Shown piece after piece: positions 1 through 9,815 of a stretch of DNA of 64,000 nucleotides. The number at the start of each line of letters is the position of its first letter. Positions within the stretch are counted from its first letter, which is position 1. The notes beneath the pieces were generated by a model. That model worked only from the letters and a program-made list of their open reading frames with translations. It was not told where the DNA came from and made no database searches. The position numbers were made by a program, and so were the translations under genes. This DNA is from Xestospongia muta (lineage: Eukaryota; Porifera; Demospongiae; Haplosclerida; Petrosiidae), in assembly GCA_963693285.1 (NCBI GenBank), contig OY848917.1:3772618-3836617 (forward strand), in the 5' to 3' direction.

Positions 1-490
1 TGCACACATTTACAGCATTATATGTCAATGTTGACTTGGTTGTTGTCAAGTTAATAAGTATATATCTTATGTAAAGCCATTATTTTTAAAATTGGACTGT
101 CTTAATAAACTATATGTTATAGTCTATTATATGATTTGATGTATTTGTTTTGATCAAATATCTCATGCAAACAGATTATGTCAATGTTACTCTTTTTATC
201 TTTTATACCATTGGTATAATTCCTTTACTTAATAAATGATTTTTGAAGTATTAACATAAACATCAGTATATATGTATTATAACTTTTATTTAATAATTAT
301 AAAGTGCATAGCTAATTGCAGCCTCAATAATAACTATTTCTGAGAAAAGTCTCATAAACAGAGAGGAGGAGGGGCTAATACAGTCCAAACTGCTCAGACC
401 AGCTCCACTTTTAAAAATAGTACTTCTATCTGTTGAACAAGATATTAGGTATATAATCTTAATGACATTGGAATCAAAACATTATGACTT

Positions 491-560
491 ATTACCAATA
501 CAACTGAGTCTACCTTATATAAGACTTGGATGATGTTGTTGTAAGAATTCCAGACAAGTA
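491..560 (+). repeat. Direct repeat, copy 1 (partner at 1671-1740)
   Basis: About 70 bases here match 1671-1740 in the same orientation with scattered differences. Both copies run from an ACAATACAACTGA-type block to TTGTAAGAATTC. The identity of the parent element is unknown. Confidence 0.5.
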
Positions 561-870
561 AACACTAATCCAAGTAAGACAATATAAGTGATTATATATG
601 GAGCTAGTGTTTCTTTCTGTGCTGTAGAATAGCCACTGTCTGTATAATACAAATCTGTTAAAAGTAAGAAAGCAGGCCTGCAACACAATTGAATCAGGAG
701 TCCATATCTTATAAGTGTTATGTTAGCACTTCATGGTACTGTTGTATCTATCACCACAATCCATTCTTAACTTATCTATCTATATACTTTGTACAATTTA
801 GTCTTTTGTCTGTTCTTTATATTCACTCACCACAATGATAATACATGTATTAAGTACATGTAAATGTGTA

Positions 871-1041
871 GTGTTTATTAAAAATTAACTCATACATTTT
901 ACCTAATACCAAGTGACATTATCAGTGTAATGACTGTTAATATATCAAACATTAAATGTCATTTGTTTTATTCCAGTCAATACATTTGCCTTTGTTGCAA
1001 TCTAATTTCTAATGTCATGGGACAAAATAAATGATACATTG
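871..1041 (+). repeat. Inverted-repeat arm A (partner 1976-2127)
   Basis: The reverse complement of this segment matches 1976-2127 over roughly 150 bases with some gaps. The shared blocks include the TAATGTCACTT and AGAAATTAGATTG motifs. Arms of this length about 1.1 kb apart suggest an old fold-back or TIR element, but no transposase is recognisable between them. Confidence 0.5.
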
Positions 1042-1601
1042 TTTATAATTGATGTTCGTTTGGTTATAATGATAACACAATACATTGATGATGTATACAT
1101 GTACATAAAGACCTTACAACAAAAACTGTCAACTCTTCAGGAACAAGTAAGCTGAACTCAATCTTCTGTTAGTCCACTATAAGAGCAATATATAGAGATG
1201 TGGTTTCAGTTGTCCAAGTCATATTAACAAATATAATATTATTTTATCATATTATCATCTCTGTACAATAAGGATCACAGCTTTACTTGTATCAACTGGA
1301 GTATCTCTTATTAGTCTGGGAAGGTGATAGATGTCCATAGATGTCAGATCATACTGACCCGTAGGATTTAGTTGGGATTTTTGTCAAATAAATTAAAGAG
1401 AGTTATTACATATAAGTTATTTCTACCATACCAAATTGATGGGTCATCTAGTATATATAGACAACACATACAGATATGTCATAACACTATATACTCAGTA
1501 TATTGAATAAGTACATATACACTGTACTAAGAGATATAACACTGTAGAGCAGGTTTTAATACTGTTATTGTGGAGAAAATAACAGGAAGGGGTTGACTGT
1601 A

Positions 1602-1624
1602 TGTCATGTGACTGTCACATGACA
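1602..1624. promoter_or_regulatory. Perfect short palindrome with paired E-box-like cores
   Basis: Two perfectly complementary 11-base arms (TGTCATGTGAC and its complement) flank a single central base. Each arm contains CATGTG/CACATG, an E-box core. It could be a bHLH-type site or a chance hairpin. No gene start is nearby, so function is unproven. Confidence 0.25.
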
Positions 1625-1670
1625 CAGACCCTAATCAGTCTGGTAACATTGAGTAGTAGACTAGTAGTCA

Positions 1671-1740
1671 TTATTAACAATACAACTGAATCTACCTATA
1701 ATTGCTTTGCTAATGTCATGTTGTAAGAATTCTAGATAAT
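1671..1740 (+). repeat. Direct repeat, copy 2 (partner at 491-560)
   Basis: This is the second copy of the repeat at 491-560, with the same order of blocks and a few substitutions and small gaps. It lies between the two arms of the 871-2127 inverted repeat. Confidence 0.5.
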
Positions 1741-1975
1741 TAAATTTAAAACAATCCAAAGAAAGATTAGTAAAATGAATAAACTTTCTAATTCACAAAA
1801 TTGCAAATGTACATTAAATGATACAATAAAAACAAATAATGTAAGTTTATTTTTTTACACAATCAAACAAATATAAACATGTCATACTCATAATTTACAT
1901 TAATATCATTATGTCATACATGTACATTTATGATACAATTTTAAGTAAATCAACACAATCAATTGCAATTTAAAA

Positions 1976-2127
1976 CAATGCATCATTTATTTTGACAACA
2001 TGACACTAGAAATTAGATTGGAGCAAAGAAGAAATGACATTTAATGTTTGATAGTTTAACAGTCATTACACTGATAATGTCACTTAGTATTGGGTAAAAT
2101 ATATGATTTTATTTTTAATAAACATTA
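1976..2127 (-). repeat. Inverted-repeat arm B (partner 871-1041)
   Basis: This is the reverse-complement partner of 871-1041. Together they would bound an element of about 1.26 kb. I could not identify a target-site duplication outside the arms. Confidence 0.5.
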
Positions 2128-2453
2128 TACGTTTAGATCTATTTTATACATGTTGCTCTAAAGCTTGTCTTTTTAATAGCCATCCTAAATTATTTTGTTT
2201 TATGTACCACTTGAAGAAAAGCCCAAAGACTCTGAACACCAAGTTATGTCTTTCATACTTTATACATAGGATATTTACATTTCAAGTGATATATTTATAG
2301 TATTAGATTTCTCATCATTATAATAATAATAATATCATTACCAAGTCTTCTGACTAGAACACAATTATAAACATTAATAAACTACCTCATTATAGGTAAT
2401 CTCTTGTTTCTGATACATTACTAGCAGTTTGATGTTTTGTCTCTACACTCTAG

Positions 2454-2635
2454 ATGGTACACTTTATTCTGAACTAGCTAGACAAACTTTAGTTCAATGT
2501 ACTGTTATTATTGTTGAATCACGTATTGATCCCTTTGTCCTGGCAAGGAGAGTCTATTTAAAAGAAATCATTCCTAAACATGTTTACATGAGAGTGAGAG
2601 ACAAGCAAACTAGAAATACAAGTGAGAAGCTATAA
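2454..2635 (+). CDS. Possible CARD/death-fold protein exon, truncated
   Basis: A good 3' splice acceptor (CACTCTAG) at 2453 is followed by an open frame of about 60 codons ending in TAA at 2633-2635. The translation contains a SRIDPFVLARRVYLKEII-type stretch and then VRDKQTR. This resembles helices of CARD-like death-fold domains in sponge and other invertebrate proteins; that is pattern recognition, not a search result. The frame stops where a complete domain would normally continue, and the left end of the transposon begins only about 17 bases later. The exon may therefore be a gene fragment cut off by that insertion. No upstream exons could be identified. Confidence 0.35.
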
Positions 2636-2652
2636 TATATGGGGTCTGATCT

Positions 2653-2876
2653 GTGTCAAAATTATTAACTCTAACATGCCTATATTTATTCATAACAGGA
2701 ATGCCAACATATCTCTATTAAGAACAACATGGATGTCAGCATGCCCATATTTATCATATATGAACATCAAGATGCATTTATACTTCCATAATAACACAAT
2801 ATTTTTTTCATATATGGACATCAAGATACATGTGTATTCGCATAATAACACCATGTTTTTGGAATAAAACTAAGAG
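2653..2876 (+). repeat. Left terminal inverted repeat of the HECT/integrase transposon
   Basis: This segment matches the reverse complement of 8858-9226 in blocks. It contains two tandem copies of a roughly 56-base unit (about 2751-2807 and 2808-2863), each starting CATATATG and including ACATCAAGAT. The inner limit is the shared AAAACTAAGAG block near 2867-2876. Confidence 0.7.
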
Positions 2877-3037
2877 AGATAATATAACTTAATATTATTT
2901 AATTTGGAAGTAAAAGAACGGTAATTACTTTTTGCGGCATAACTAATAACGTTTTTGGCGCGCTAAACTATTCATACAAGAGTGCCACAAAGTCGATCGT
3001 TTGTTTTCTCTACAACGTTTCTCTTAATTAGCTATCC

Positions 3038-6000
3038 ATGGCAGATCAAAACATGTCTCTGTTTGTTATCAAAGCTCTGGAAGAAGCTGCCCACGTTCTC
3101 AGATCTACTCCAAGTTGTCGAAATACGACAAGGACGTTGCAGCAAGACCTAACTGGACCAAGCTCTTCCAAGGAGTTACGAGGTGATCTTAGCATGTCGT
3201 TGTTACCGACACCAAGAAAAAACGAGACTGGGTTAGTGAGTTGTTTGCTTGCATTACACATACATGCTACATGATGTACACACACTTGCACGTGTGTGCG
3301 TATGTCTGTGTGTGGGGTGTGCTCCAGTAAGAGCTTTGTATGCTATATCTATTTAATGCGTTTTGCCATGGTAAATTAAGGTCATACGTTTTTTAGATTT
3401 TCAGGGGTCAATCTGCCCCCAATCCTCGGCAGGGAAAAGGAAAGGGCTGCCATTTCCCATACCAAAAGGCAATGGTCAAACCTAGATGTTATACATGGAC
3501 ACACAAATTTATTTGCCTAGCAGACACTCATCAAGAACAAGTTCCTTCAATGAGTGAACGTCATAGACTTTGGAGTGCTGGGTTAGGAGAGAAAAAGATT
3601 GTCTTTCGTCTGGATGGGGACTGGAGCCATATCAAAGAAGTCTTGATGGAAACCTTTCCACCATTAAAGAGTCCTGGTGGTATGGAGCTTCTCTGTACTG
3701 CTGGTTCTTATTCAAAAAACTTAGTAGTAATCGAGACCAGATATATAATTAGTGTCCTGAGGTTAAAAGAGTATGTGGATCAAGCAAAGGTGTATGTGAG
3801 ACCTCTTCAAGTTGATTTGCCATTAACCTATGATGTTGACTTGCTGGAGGTCAGTAATATTAATACTTAACTGCTGTTATAACTTTTTATTTCCAACCTC
3901 CAGACTGACAAGATAAAAGAAAAATGTTTATTGTGTGAAAAACAAATTGCTATGGATGAAATGAAAGATCATTTGCAAGTATGCAACAATTCTGAAGAAA
4001 TTGAGTGAGTTTATATAGCATGTTATACAAACAGTAATGATTAGAATACCACCTTAATGTATTTTTAAATACTTACCATGATGTATAGGTGCAGCATAGA
4101 GGATATTGGTGACAACATCCTAGCACCATCATCACCACCAATGTCACCAATATTGGTACAAGCACCTGGCCCTTCTAGCGTGAGTGCAGTAGCAAGGTGA
4201 GCTATACTGTGTGAAATTTACAAATTTCTGTGTTGCCTGTGGTTGCCATGGACACTGTTGTGGTGTTGGCTAGGGAAAAACCAATAAAGTTGTACCTTCC
4301 TTTGCACAGGTGTTTGTGGTCATATCAAAGATAATAAGTTGTGATTACTGCCATTGTTTTTTCTATTTAAATTTCACAGTTTATAAAGGAGTAATTTGTG
4401 TTTATTACATAAATATATAAGCACAGTTACACATACTTTATCAATTTTTTTTCATTTTATACATGTCCATGACAGTAGTCTTGCGAATGATAATGGATCA
4501 CAGGATGATCATGACAATGATGAAGAAATTCAGTCTATCATAGAAAAAAGTCTCAAGGAACAAAGTTATGTGGAAAAGTAAGTTTCCATTGGCCAATCAT
4601 GATTGAATTTTTTTCCTGTATGTTGTAGCTTGGATGACATTATTAAGAAGCTACAACTTGACAATGGGATGGATCCGGACTTGTCTTCCGATGATCACGA
4701 AAATACAATGCTGTTAGAATTCAGCAGAGACTCCCTTCCAGAAGATGCTCTAATACATGCTCAAATGCCAACATTTGATCCCAAGAAGACATTAAGAGTA
4801 AGTATTTCAACTAGGTCTAATAATAGCAAATGATTGCATATGTGCTACATGCATTCATGTTGACATTTAAGTTTGTGTAATTTAGGTTGTTTGGCTTTGT
4901 TCTACTAATACATGGCATAGTGTTATGAGACACATTCATTTTAGGTTTTTTTTTAAAAGAGAGGAAGGTGTTGATATTGGGTGGGCTTCGCCGCGAGTTT
5001 TGGAGGATCCTGATTAAAAACATAGTGGAAAATACTGTATTGGTGATGAGTGCAAGAAGACGTTTTATCAAAATGTACCAGCATTGCAAGTAAGCGAAAG
5101 AGATAAAGGAATGAGTGTTATGTGTATTCTAGAGCAAGGTTTTCATGCACATTGGGATGTGGATTGGCATGTCAATTTTGCAAGAGGGCCATGGTTTTCC
5201 TGTGTTGTTGCCAGGATTGTATCAGTACATGGTCAGCAGAGACATCACAACAATTTCCATAGATGACAAAGAAATTACGGATCAATCATTTAAGTGCATG
5301 CTTGGTAGCAGAAGTATGTGTACAGAACAGATAATAATCCATAATCCATCCATACCAATTCTGTTAGATCTCTGCTGTATCTGACAACCAATCTCTACAA
5401 AGTGTCTTGAGCCAAGAAGGATACCTTGCACTCTTATTGGAAACAGGTTACAGCAAACCAATCACTGCAATAACTCTTGCTGATCGTAATATAATATCAG
5501 ATGTTTTAAAAAGGTATCATTGTGTGATCAAAGTAAAGGCTGAAATTGACCAGTTTCTGGATGGGCTGAAGTTGTTAAAAATTGACAAATATATTTCCAG
5601 ACACTCGGAAATAATGAAGGTGTTCTTCATCACTGATCATGATGATACAACACTAGAAATCACTCCTGGTATGTTTGGTGCATGTATCAACTCTAGATAT
5701 TTGCAATAGTTATTGGAATAGTTAGATCTTTACATTGGTTAGTTACTGTAACAACTCCAACATTTTGTTATTAGTGTTTCAGTTCTAGTATTATTTTAAA
5801 ATCTCAACTATACTATCAGTAAATATAGCATACTATCATGATAGATTTTAGTGTTTGTTTTGATTGACCAAAGGAACACTTGATTGTGTCTGACTGTCTG
5901 TCTATTCTACTTTTACAGACTACATCAAGATGCTGCTAAAACCAGAGTTTTCTCATGATGGGCATTGGTACACTAAGGAGAGGCATGACCAAGAGGAGGC

Positions 6001-6341
6001 CACCTATATTTTCTTTTTAAGATTTCTCAATGAATGCCAAGGTAGGTAATTATTCAACATAGTAGTTTGTACATAATGTTCATCAATGACCACTTTTTTA
6101 GAAGGCTCTGTTCCAGTATCTTTGGAAGATGTGTTGGTATTCTTTACAGGCTCTGATAAAAAAACCAGTTACTGGTTACAGCAAAGCACCGAGGCTGTTG
6201 TTTTCCAGTGACACAGGTCTAGCTACTTCATCTATTTGTGACTTCTCTCTCTCTCTCCCGGTCGTTCACTCAAATTATAATGGATTTAAGGACAGTCTGG
6301 TATTGTCACTGAAAGGACACATCGGTTTCGGATTAATTTGA
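3038..6341 (+). pseudogene. HECT-type E3 ubiquitin ligase-like gene (G2E3-like), frameshifted
   Basis: Exon-like blocks with GT-AG borders lie at 3038-3231, 3405-3849, 3904-4004, 4089-4196, 4476-4577, 4629-4797, 4945-5089, 5133-about 5304, 5368-5669, 5919-6041 and 6102-6341. In order they encode a Ser/Thr-rich start, a conserved KPRCYTWTHKF block, a small zinc-finger-like segment (C-x2-C-x12-H-x4-C at 3925-3990) and a ubiquitin-interacting-motif-like helix (EEIQSIIEKSL). A HECT N-lobe with a GMSILQEGHGFP block and a C-lobe follow. The C-lobe keeps the SICDFSLSLP active-site context, with the cysteine that would form the ubiquitin thioester, and ends in the typical GFGL. Reading-frame breaks occur in the exon at 4945-5089 (after a T run and again near 5020) and near 6165. 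Phase is also inconsistent around 5304-5368. The protein family is recognised from motifs. Loss of function of this copy is inferred. Confidence 0.7.
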
Positions 6342-6654
6342 AGACTTGATTCACTCGTATAACAATTAATCATTAATGAAAAAATTGATCTCACTTCATT
6401 ATATACATATTATGTTGTAATAATGATCACGTGGTGAACAATGGACTGTAGAGTAAAGAGTGGTAAAATACCATCAAAAATACAACGCTAGTAGATTGAT
6501 CGGTAATTTTTAACCAGTGGAAATTTTACAACTAATGTAAAACATCAATTTTCCAAACGTTGTAAAGTGAAAATTTTCCCTGTGTAGCCTTGTTAACCGC
6601 TTGATGCGAATGGTATGAGAGCTGTCGAGGCGACTTGCCCAGGGTGACGACATA
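6342..6654. other. Spacer between the two transposon genes
   Basis: There is no coding signal. The first half is AT-rich. The last 60 bases before the integrase ATG are less AT-rich, and the spacer probably holds the integrase promoter and 5' leader. No TATA motif stands out. Confidence 0.5.
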
Positions 6655-8529
6655 ATGCCTTCATTATACCAATTGGAATCTGTTCACTCTGATGTTACCT
6701 ATTTGGAATTATGTGGGATACAACTTCCAATTCGAGCAACAGAGTTGATTGCAGCTCTTTCGACAATAGAAGACTACTGCGAGATTACCCGCCGCACAAT
6801 TGAAGTGGCTAATCGCACTACAACTTGTCCGGGTAGACTGAGATTTGACCTGTCTCGTAGACAACTTGATCACCTGATGGAACTTGGGTTCACGGCAGTA
6901 GACATGGCATCCATTCTAGGTGTGTCTCGAAGCATCGTCCACAGAAGATTCCAAGAATTTGGAATGAGCATAGGGAGGAAGTATTGTATCATATCAAACG
7001 AGCATTTAGATAATATTTTGTGAAGCATTACACATCTGTATCCTGATTGTGGTCAGAAAATGATGCAAGGCCACCTATAAGAACGTGGTATTGTTGTACA
7101 GCAAACAAGGCTAAGAGAATCAATGCGACAAGTTGACCGACCGTTTTGGTACAGAGATGCGTTTCAGACTGAATCTTCATAGACGTCAATACAATGTGGC
7201 ATTTCCTAATGAGCTTTGGCACTTGGATGGAAATCATAAACTGATAAGGTTATTCGTATTATTTTATACAATACATATCAATTGTTGTTTAAACACTAAA
7301 TATTAATGTTGGCTGGTATATAGGAGGGATTATAGCACTGGATGTGTAGAACTGGGTGGAGTGCAAGGCAGGTCTTATTTTAGCCACTCCTCCTTGTCTA
7401 GTTATGCGTCCTATATATATTTTAATATATTAACTTTTTTGTAATTGCATGTAGGTGGCGTTTTATAATTCACGGTGGAATTGATGGCTATTCAAGGCTA
7501 CCAGTATACCTGAAATGCTCATCAAATAATTGCGCAAACACTGTACTTGGCTATTTTGTTGAAGCTGTTCAAACCTATGGTCTACCACTTAGAATTCGTA
7601 CAGATCTAGGAGGAGAAAATGTGGATGTTGCCAAGTATATGTGGTCCCAACCTGACAGAGGTCCGGACAGAAATAGTGTTATTATGGGACGAAGTGTACA
7701 CAATCAGCGGATTGAGCATCTTTGGCGCAATGTCTTTCAGGGGTGCACTTGTTTATTCTACAGACTTTTTTATTATCTCGAAGATGTAGAAGTTCTTGAC
7801 CCTTGCAACGAGCTTCATCTATTTGCTCTTCATTTTGTGTACTTACCCAGGATACAGAGGAGTTTGGATCACTTTTGCAATGCTTACATAACCATCCTTT
7901 AAGTTCTTGTCACAATCAATCACCAGCACAGCTGTATTATGTAGGCTTTGAAAACAATATTGAACATAACCGAAGGGTTGCAGATCAAGTTTACCAGGTA
8001 TTTATTCCTGTTAATCATGTTTACATTTGCATGTTAAAACAGTCAACACGTGTGTGTGTGCACATGAATGTTGTAGGTATGTTGCTGAATGTTAAAAGAG
8101 AGCAGATTTGCATTGTATATTGGTTCTCATTTACGAAAGTTTAGTAATGTACTAGATTTATGTAATGGCATAACTTATTAGTGGTGACTTGGCCTGTGGT
8201 TATTGATTTGAGTACTTTCACATCAATCACACATGCATTGAAATAGCACAATACATGTTTATGAATTGCATTCAGTTATACGTCTTTTTCTCATACAGCT
8301 GTCTACTAGTATGTATGGGGTGGATTTAGATGCTCCACCATCAATTACACCTGATTCAATCGTCACTGTTCCCAATGTACAGGTGGATAATGAAGAAACA
8401 TATTTGACTGCACTTCAACATATCGATCCACTCTCTCCTGACCATGATGATGATTATGGCATTAATTGTTATATAACAGTTATAGAGAGTCTAAATGGCA
8501 TAGTTACCGAAATAAACAATGACCATTAA
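6655..8529 (+). pseudogene. DDE integrase-like transposase of the transposon, decayed
   Basis: The reading starts at ATG 6655. The N-terminal part contains a helix-turn-helix-like segment (LGVSRSIVHRRFQEFG), as in DNA-binding regions of integrase-like proteins. The catalytic core follows: the first Asp is in WHLDGNHKLIR, the second in [11 protein letters not shown] and the Glu in [10 protein letters not shown], all three retained. Introns are visible at 7249-7454 and 7998-8298, and the last exon (8299-8529) ends in TAA. The frame is interrupted by TGA at 7021 and TAA at 7078, and by frameshifts near 7140 and 7860. The family is the rve-type integrase group widespread in fish, cnidarian and sponge genomes, and its presumed role is cutting and pasting the surrounding element. 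This copy is almost certainly inactive. Confidence 0.75.
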
Positions 8530-8857
8530 TTTAATAACCCTGTGTTTAATAATATAGTTATTGTGAAAAGAAAAAGAATCTCTATACTGCATATGCCATA
8601 CCTAAATGGACATGTCTATATTATATATGTATATAATTGTATACAATTACCTGGCTAGCAATAAAGTTGAAATAAATGAAGTTCAATTGATTACAGTAGT
8701 GAGAGAGAGAGGGAGTTGAAAAGGCACAGTAAAAATGAATGATTTATTATATGGATAAATTAAATTCAGATACTGTATGCGTTAGTAAACTCCACTTGTT
8801 ATCATTATATAAATATGCATTGTGTACGTAAACTGTTTACATGTACACAAGTTATGG

Positions 8858-9226
8858 CTCTTAGTTTTATGCCAAAAAACATGCATCTTGATCTCCATAT
8901 CTTAATAGAGATATGTTGGCATTCCTGTTATGAATAAATATAGGCATGTTGGACTTAATAATTGAATAAATATAGTCATGTTGGACTTAATAAATGAATA
9001 AATATAGGCATGTTGGACTTAATAAATGAATAAATATAGGGATGTTGGACTTAATAATTGAATAAATATAGGCATGTTGGACTTAATAAATGAATAAATA
9101 TAGGCATGTTGGACTTAATAATTGAATAAATATAGGCATGTTGGACTTAATAAATGAATAAATATAGGCATGTTGGACTTAATAATTGAATAAATATAGG
9201 CATGTTGGACTTAATAATTTTGACAC
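8858..9226 (-). repeat. Right terminal inverted repeat with minisatellite expansion
   Basis: This is the inverted partner of 2653-2876. The inner part (about 8858-8940) matches the left arm in reverse complement. The outer part is expanded by a 32-base tandem repeat. The end, TTAATAATTTTGACAC, is the complement of the left end. Confidence 0.7.
8932..9221 (+). repeat. 32-bp minisatellite, about nine copies
   Basis: The unit contains GGCATGTTGGACTTAATAA and then TGAATAAATAT. Nine copies of the ATGTTGGACTT core can be counted. Two variants, AATAATTGAA and AATAAATGAA, alternate in the last copies, so units probably expanded as dimers. The array lies inside the right transposon end. Confidence 0.9.
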
Positions 9227-9357
9227 TATTATATATATTATATATGAACTACTATATATAGATATCTTTTATTGTAACTAGCATCATGTGACAGAGTCAG
9301 TATAGAGTTAGATATATCTATAACATGAAAAACAAATTACAATAATATAACTTTTCT

Positions 9358-9570
9358 ACCTTTCTGTTTAGCAAAATCATTAATTATATCACTGAAGTTT
9401 CTTGCTATATTCATGAGCTGTTAATGAAGTAAGGAAAATTGTATCAATTAATAGTGTAATATTTTGAGTACATTGGTATAATTATTATTAGAATGCTCAT
9501 ACTATATACATACAGAACTGTTGAGATCCACAGGACTAACTATACTGAGGCAAGATGGAGATTTTGTTCC
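9358..9570 (-). other. Possible minus-strand exon pair of an unidentified gene
   Basis: On the minus strand, an acceptor (TTAAG) precedes an open stretch at 9570 down to about 9518 with a GTATGT donor. A second acceptor (TAACAG) precedes 9421 down to 9358 with a GTAGAA donor. Both pieces are stop-free in phase 0 and would join to about 40 residues (including SIVSPVDLNSS and NIARNFSDIINDF). No family is recognised, and the pieces may be chance. Confidence 0.2.
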
Positions 9571-9730
9571 TTAAGTTTAATATTTAAAGAAACCAAGCAT
9601 GGAAGTTTAACCTGATCTAGCTATTGTAATTAACAAAGATATCTCAATTAAACTCCAGCTTTAACTATATCAAATATGCATATTCATTATTGTAACTGGT
9701 ATTAACATAATTATAGTTAATAATTTATTA

Positions 9731-9815
9731 TTAGGGAGTGGTCAGAAAGTCAAAGTGGGCGTCAACGTTGGCCTGTTATCTTTGAGTCCTAACTGTGTCC
9801 TTAAACTGTCTCAGT
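9731..9815 (+). promoter_or_regulatory. Conserved 5' leader/promoter block of ankyrin-ROC-COR-Death gene 1
   Basis: These 85 bases before the ATG are almost identical to 36525-36612 upstream of the paralogue, with a shared GTGGTCAG...AAAGTCAAAGTGGG core. Homology between the copies begins here, so any duplicated proximal promoter must be very compact. There is no TATA box. Confidence 0.45.

Larger units (their letters stand above)
1..2453. other. AT-rich non-coding DNA with dispersed repeats
   Basis: No convincing coding exon is visible on either strand. The stretch is AT-rich with many TA-rich runs. It contains a pair of direct repeats, a pair of inverted repeats and a short perfect hairpin, each listed separately. 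The short open frames here lack splice context or recognisable protein motifs. Confidence 0.6.
2653..9226 (+). mobile_element. TIR-bounded DNA transposon carrying HECT-like and DDE integrase genes
   Basis: The ends are inverted copies. The left begins GTGTCAAAATTATTAA at 2653, and the right ends with its complement at 9226. Homology continues inward over several hundred bases on each side, including blocks for ATGCCTATATTTATT, ACATATCTCTATTAAG, GATCAAGAT and AAAACTAAGAG. Between the ends lie a HECT-like gene (3038-6341) and an integrase-like gene (6655-8529), both on the plus strand. No clear target duplication is visible, as expected for an old copy. Both genes carry frameshifts and the integrase also has in-frame stops, so this copy is probably non-autonomous. 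The integrase could belong to the IS3EU or Ginger group of eukaryotic transposons, but I cannot assign the superfamily. Confidence 0.75.

Noticed and set aside
2103..2300. Open frame rich in Phe, Leu and Tyr
   Set aside because: Composition reflects AT-rich DNA. There is no splice context and no homology pattern.
3046..3291. Minus-strand open frame overlapping the HECT gene's first exon
   Set aside because: It is antisense to a well-supported coding exon and has no recognisable motif.
2653..9226. Target-site duplication for the large transposon
   Set aside because: Flanks GATCT and TATTA do not match in any register I tried, so none is claimed.
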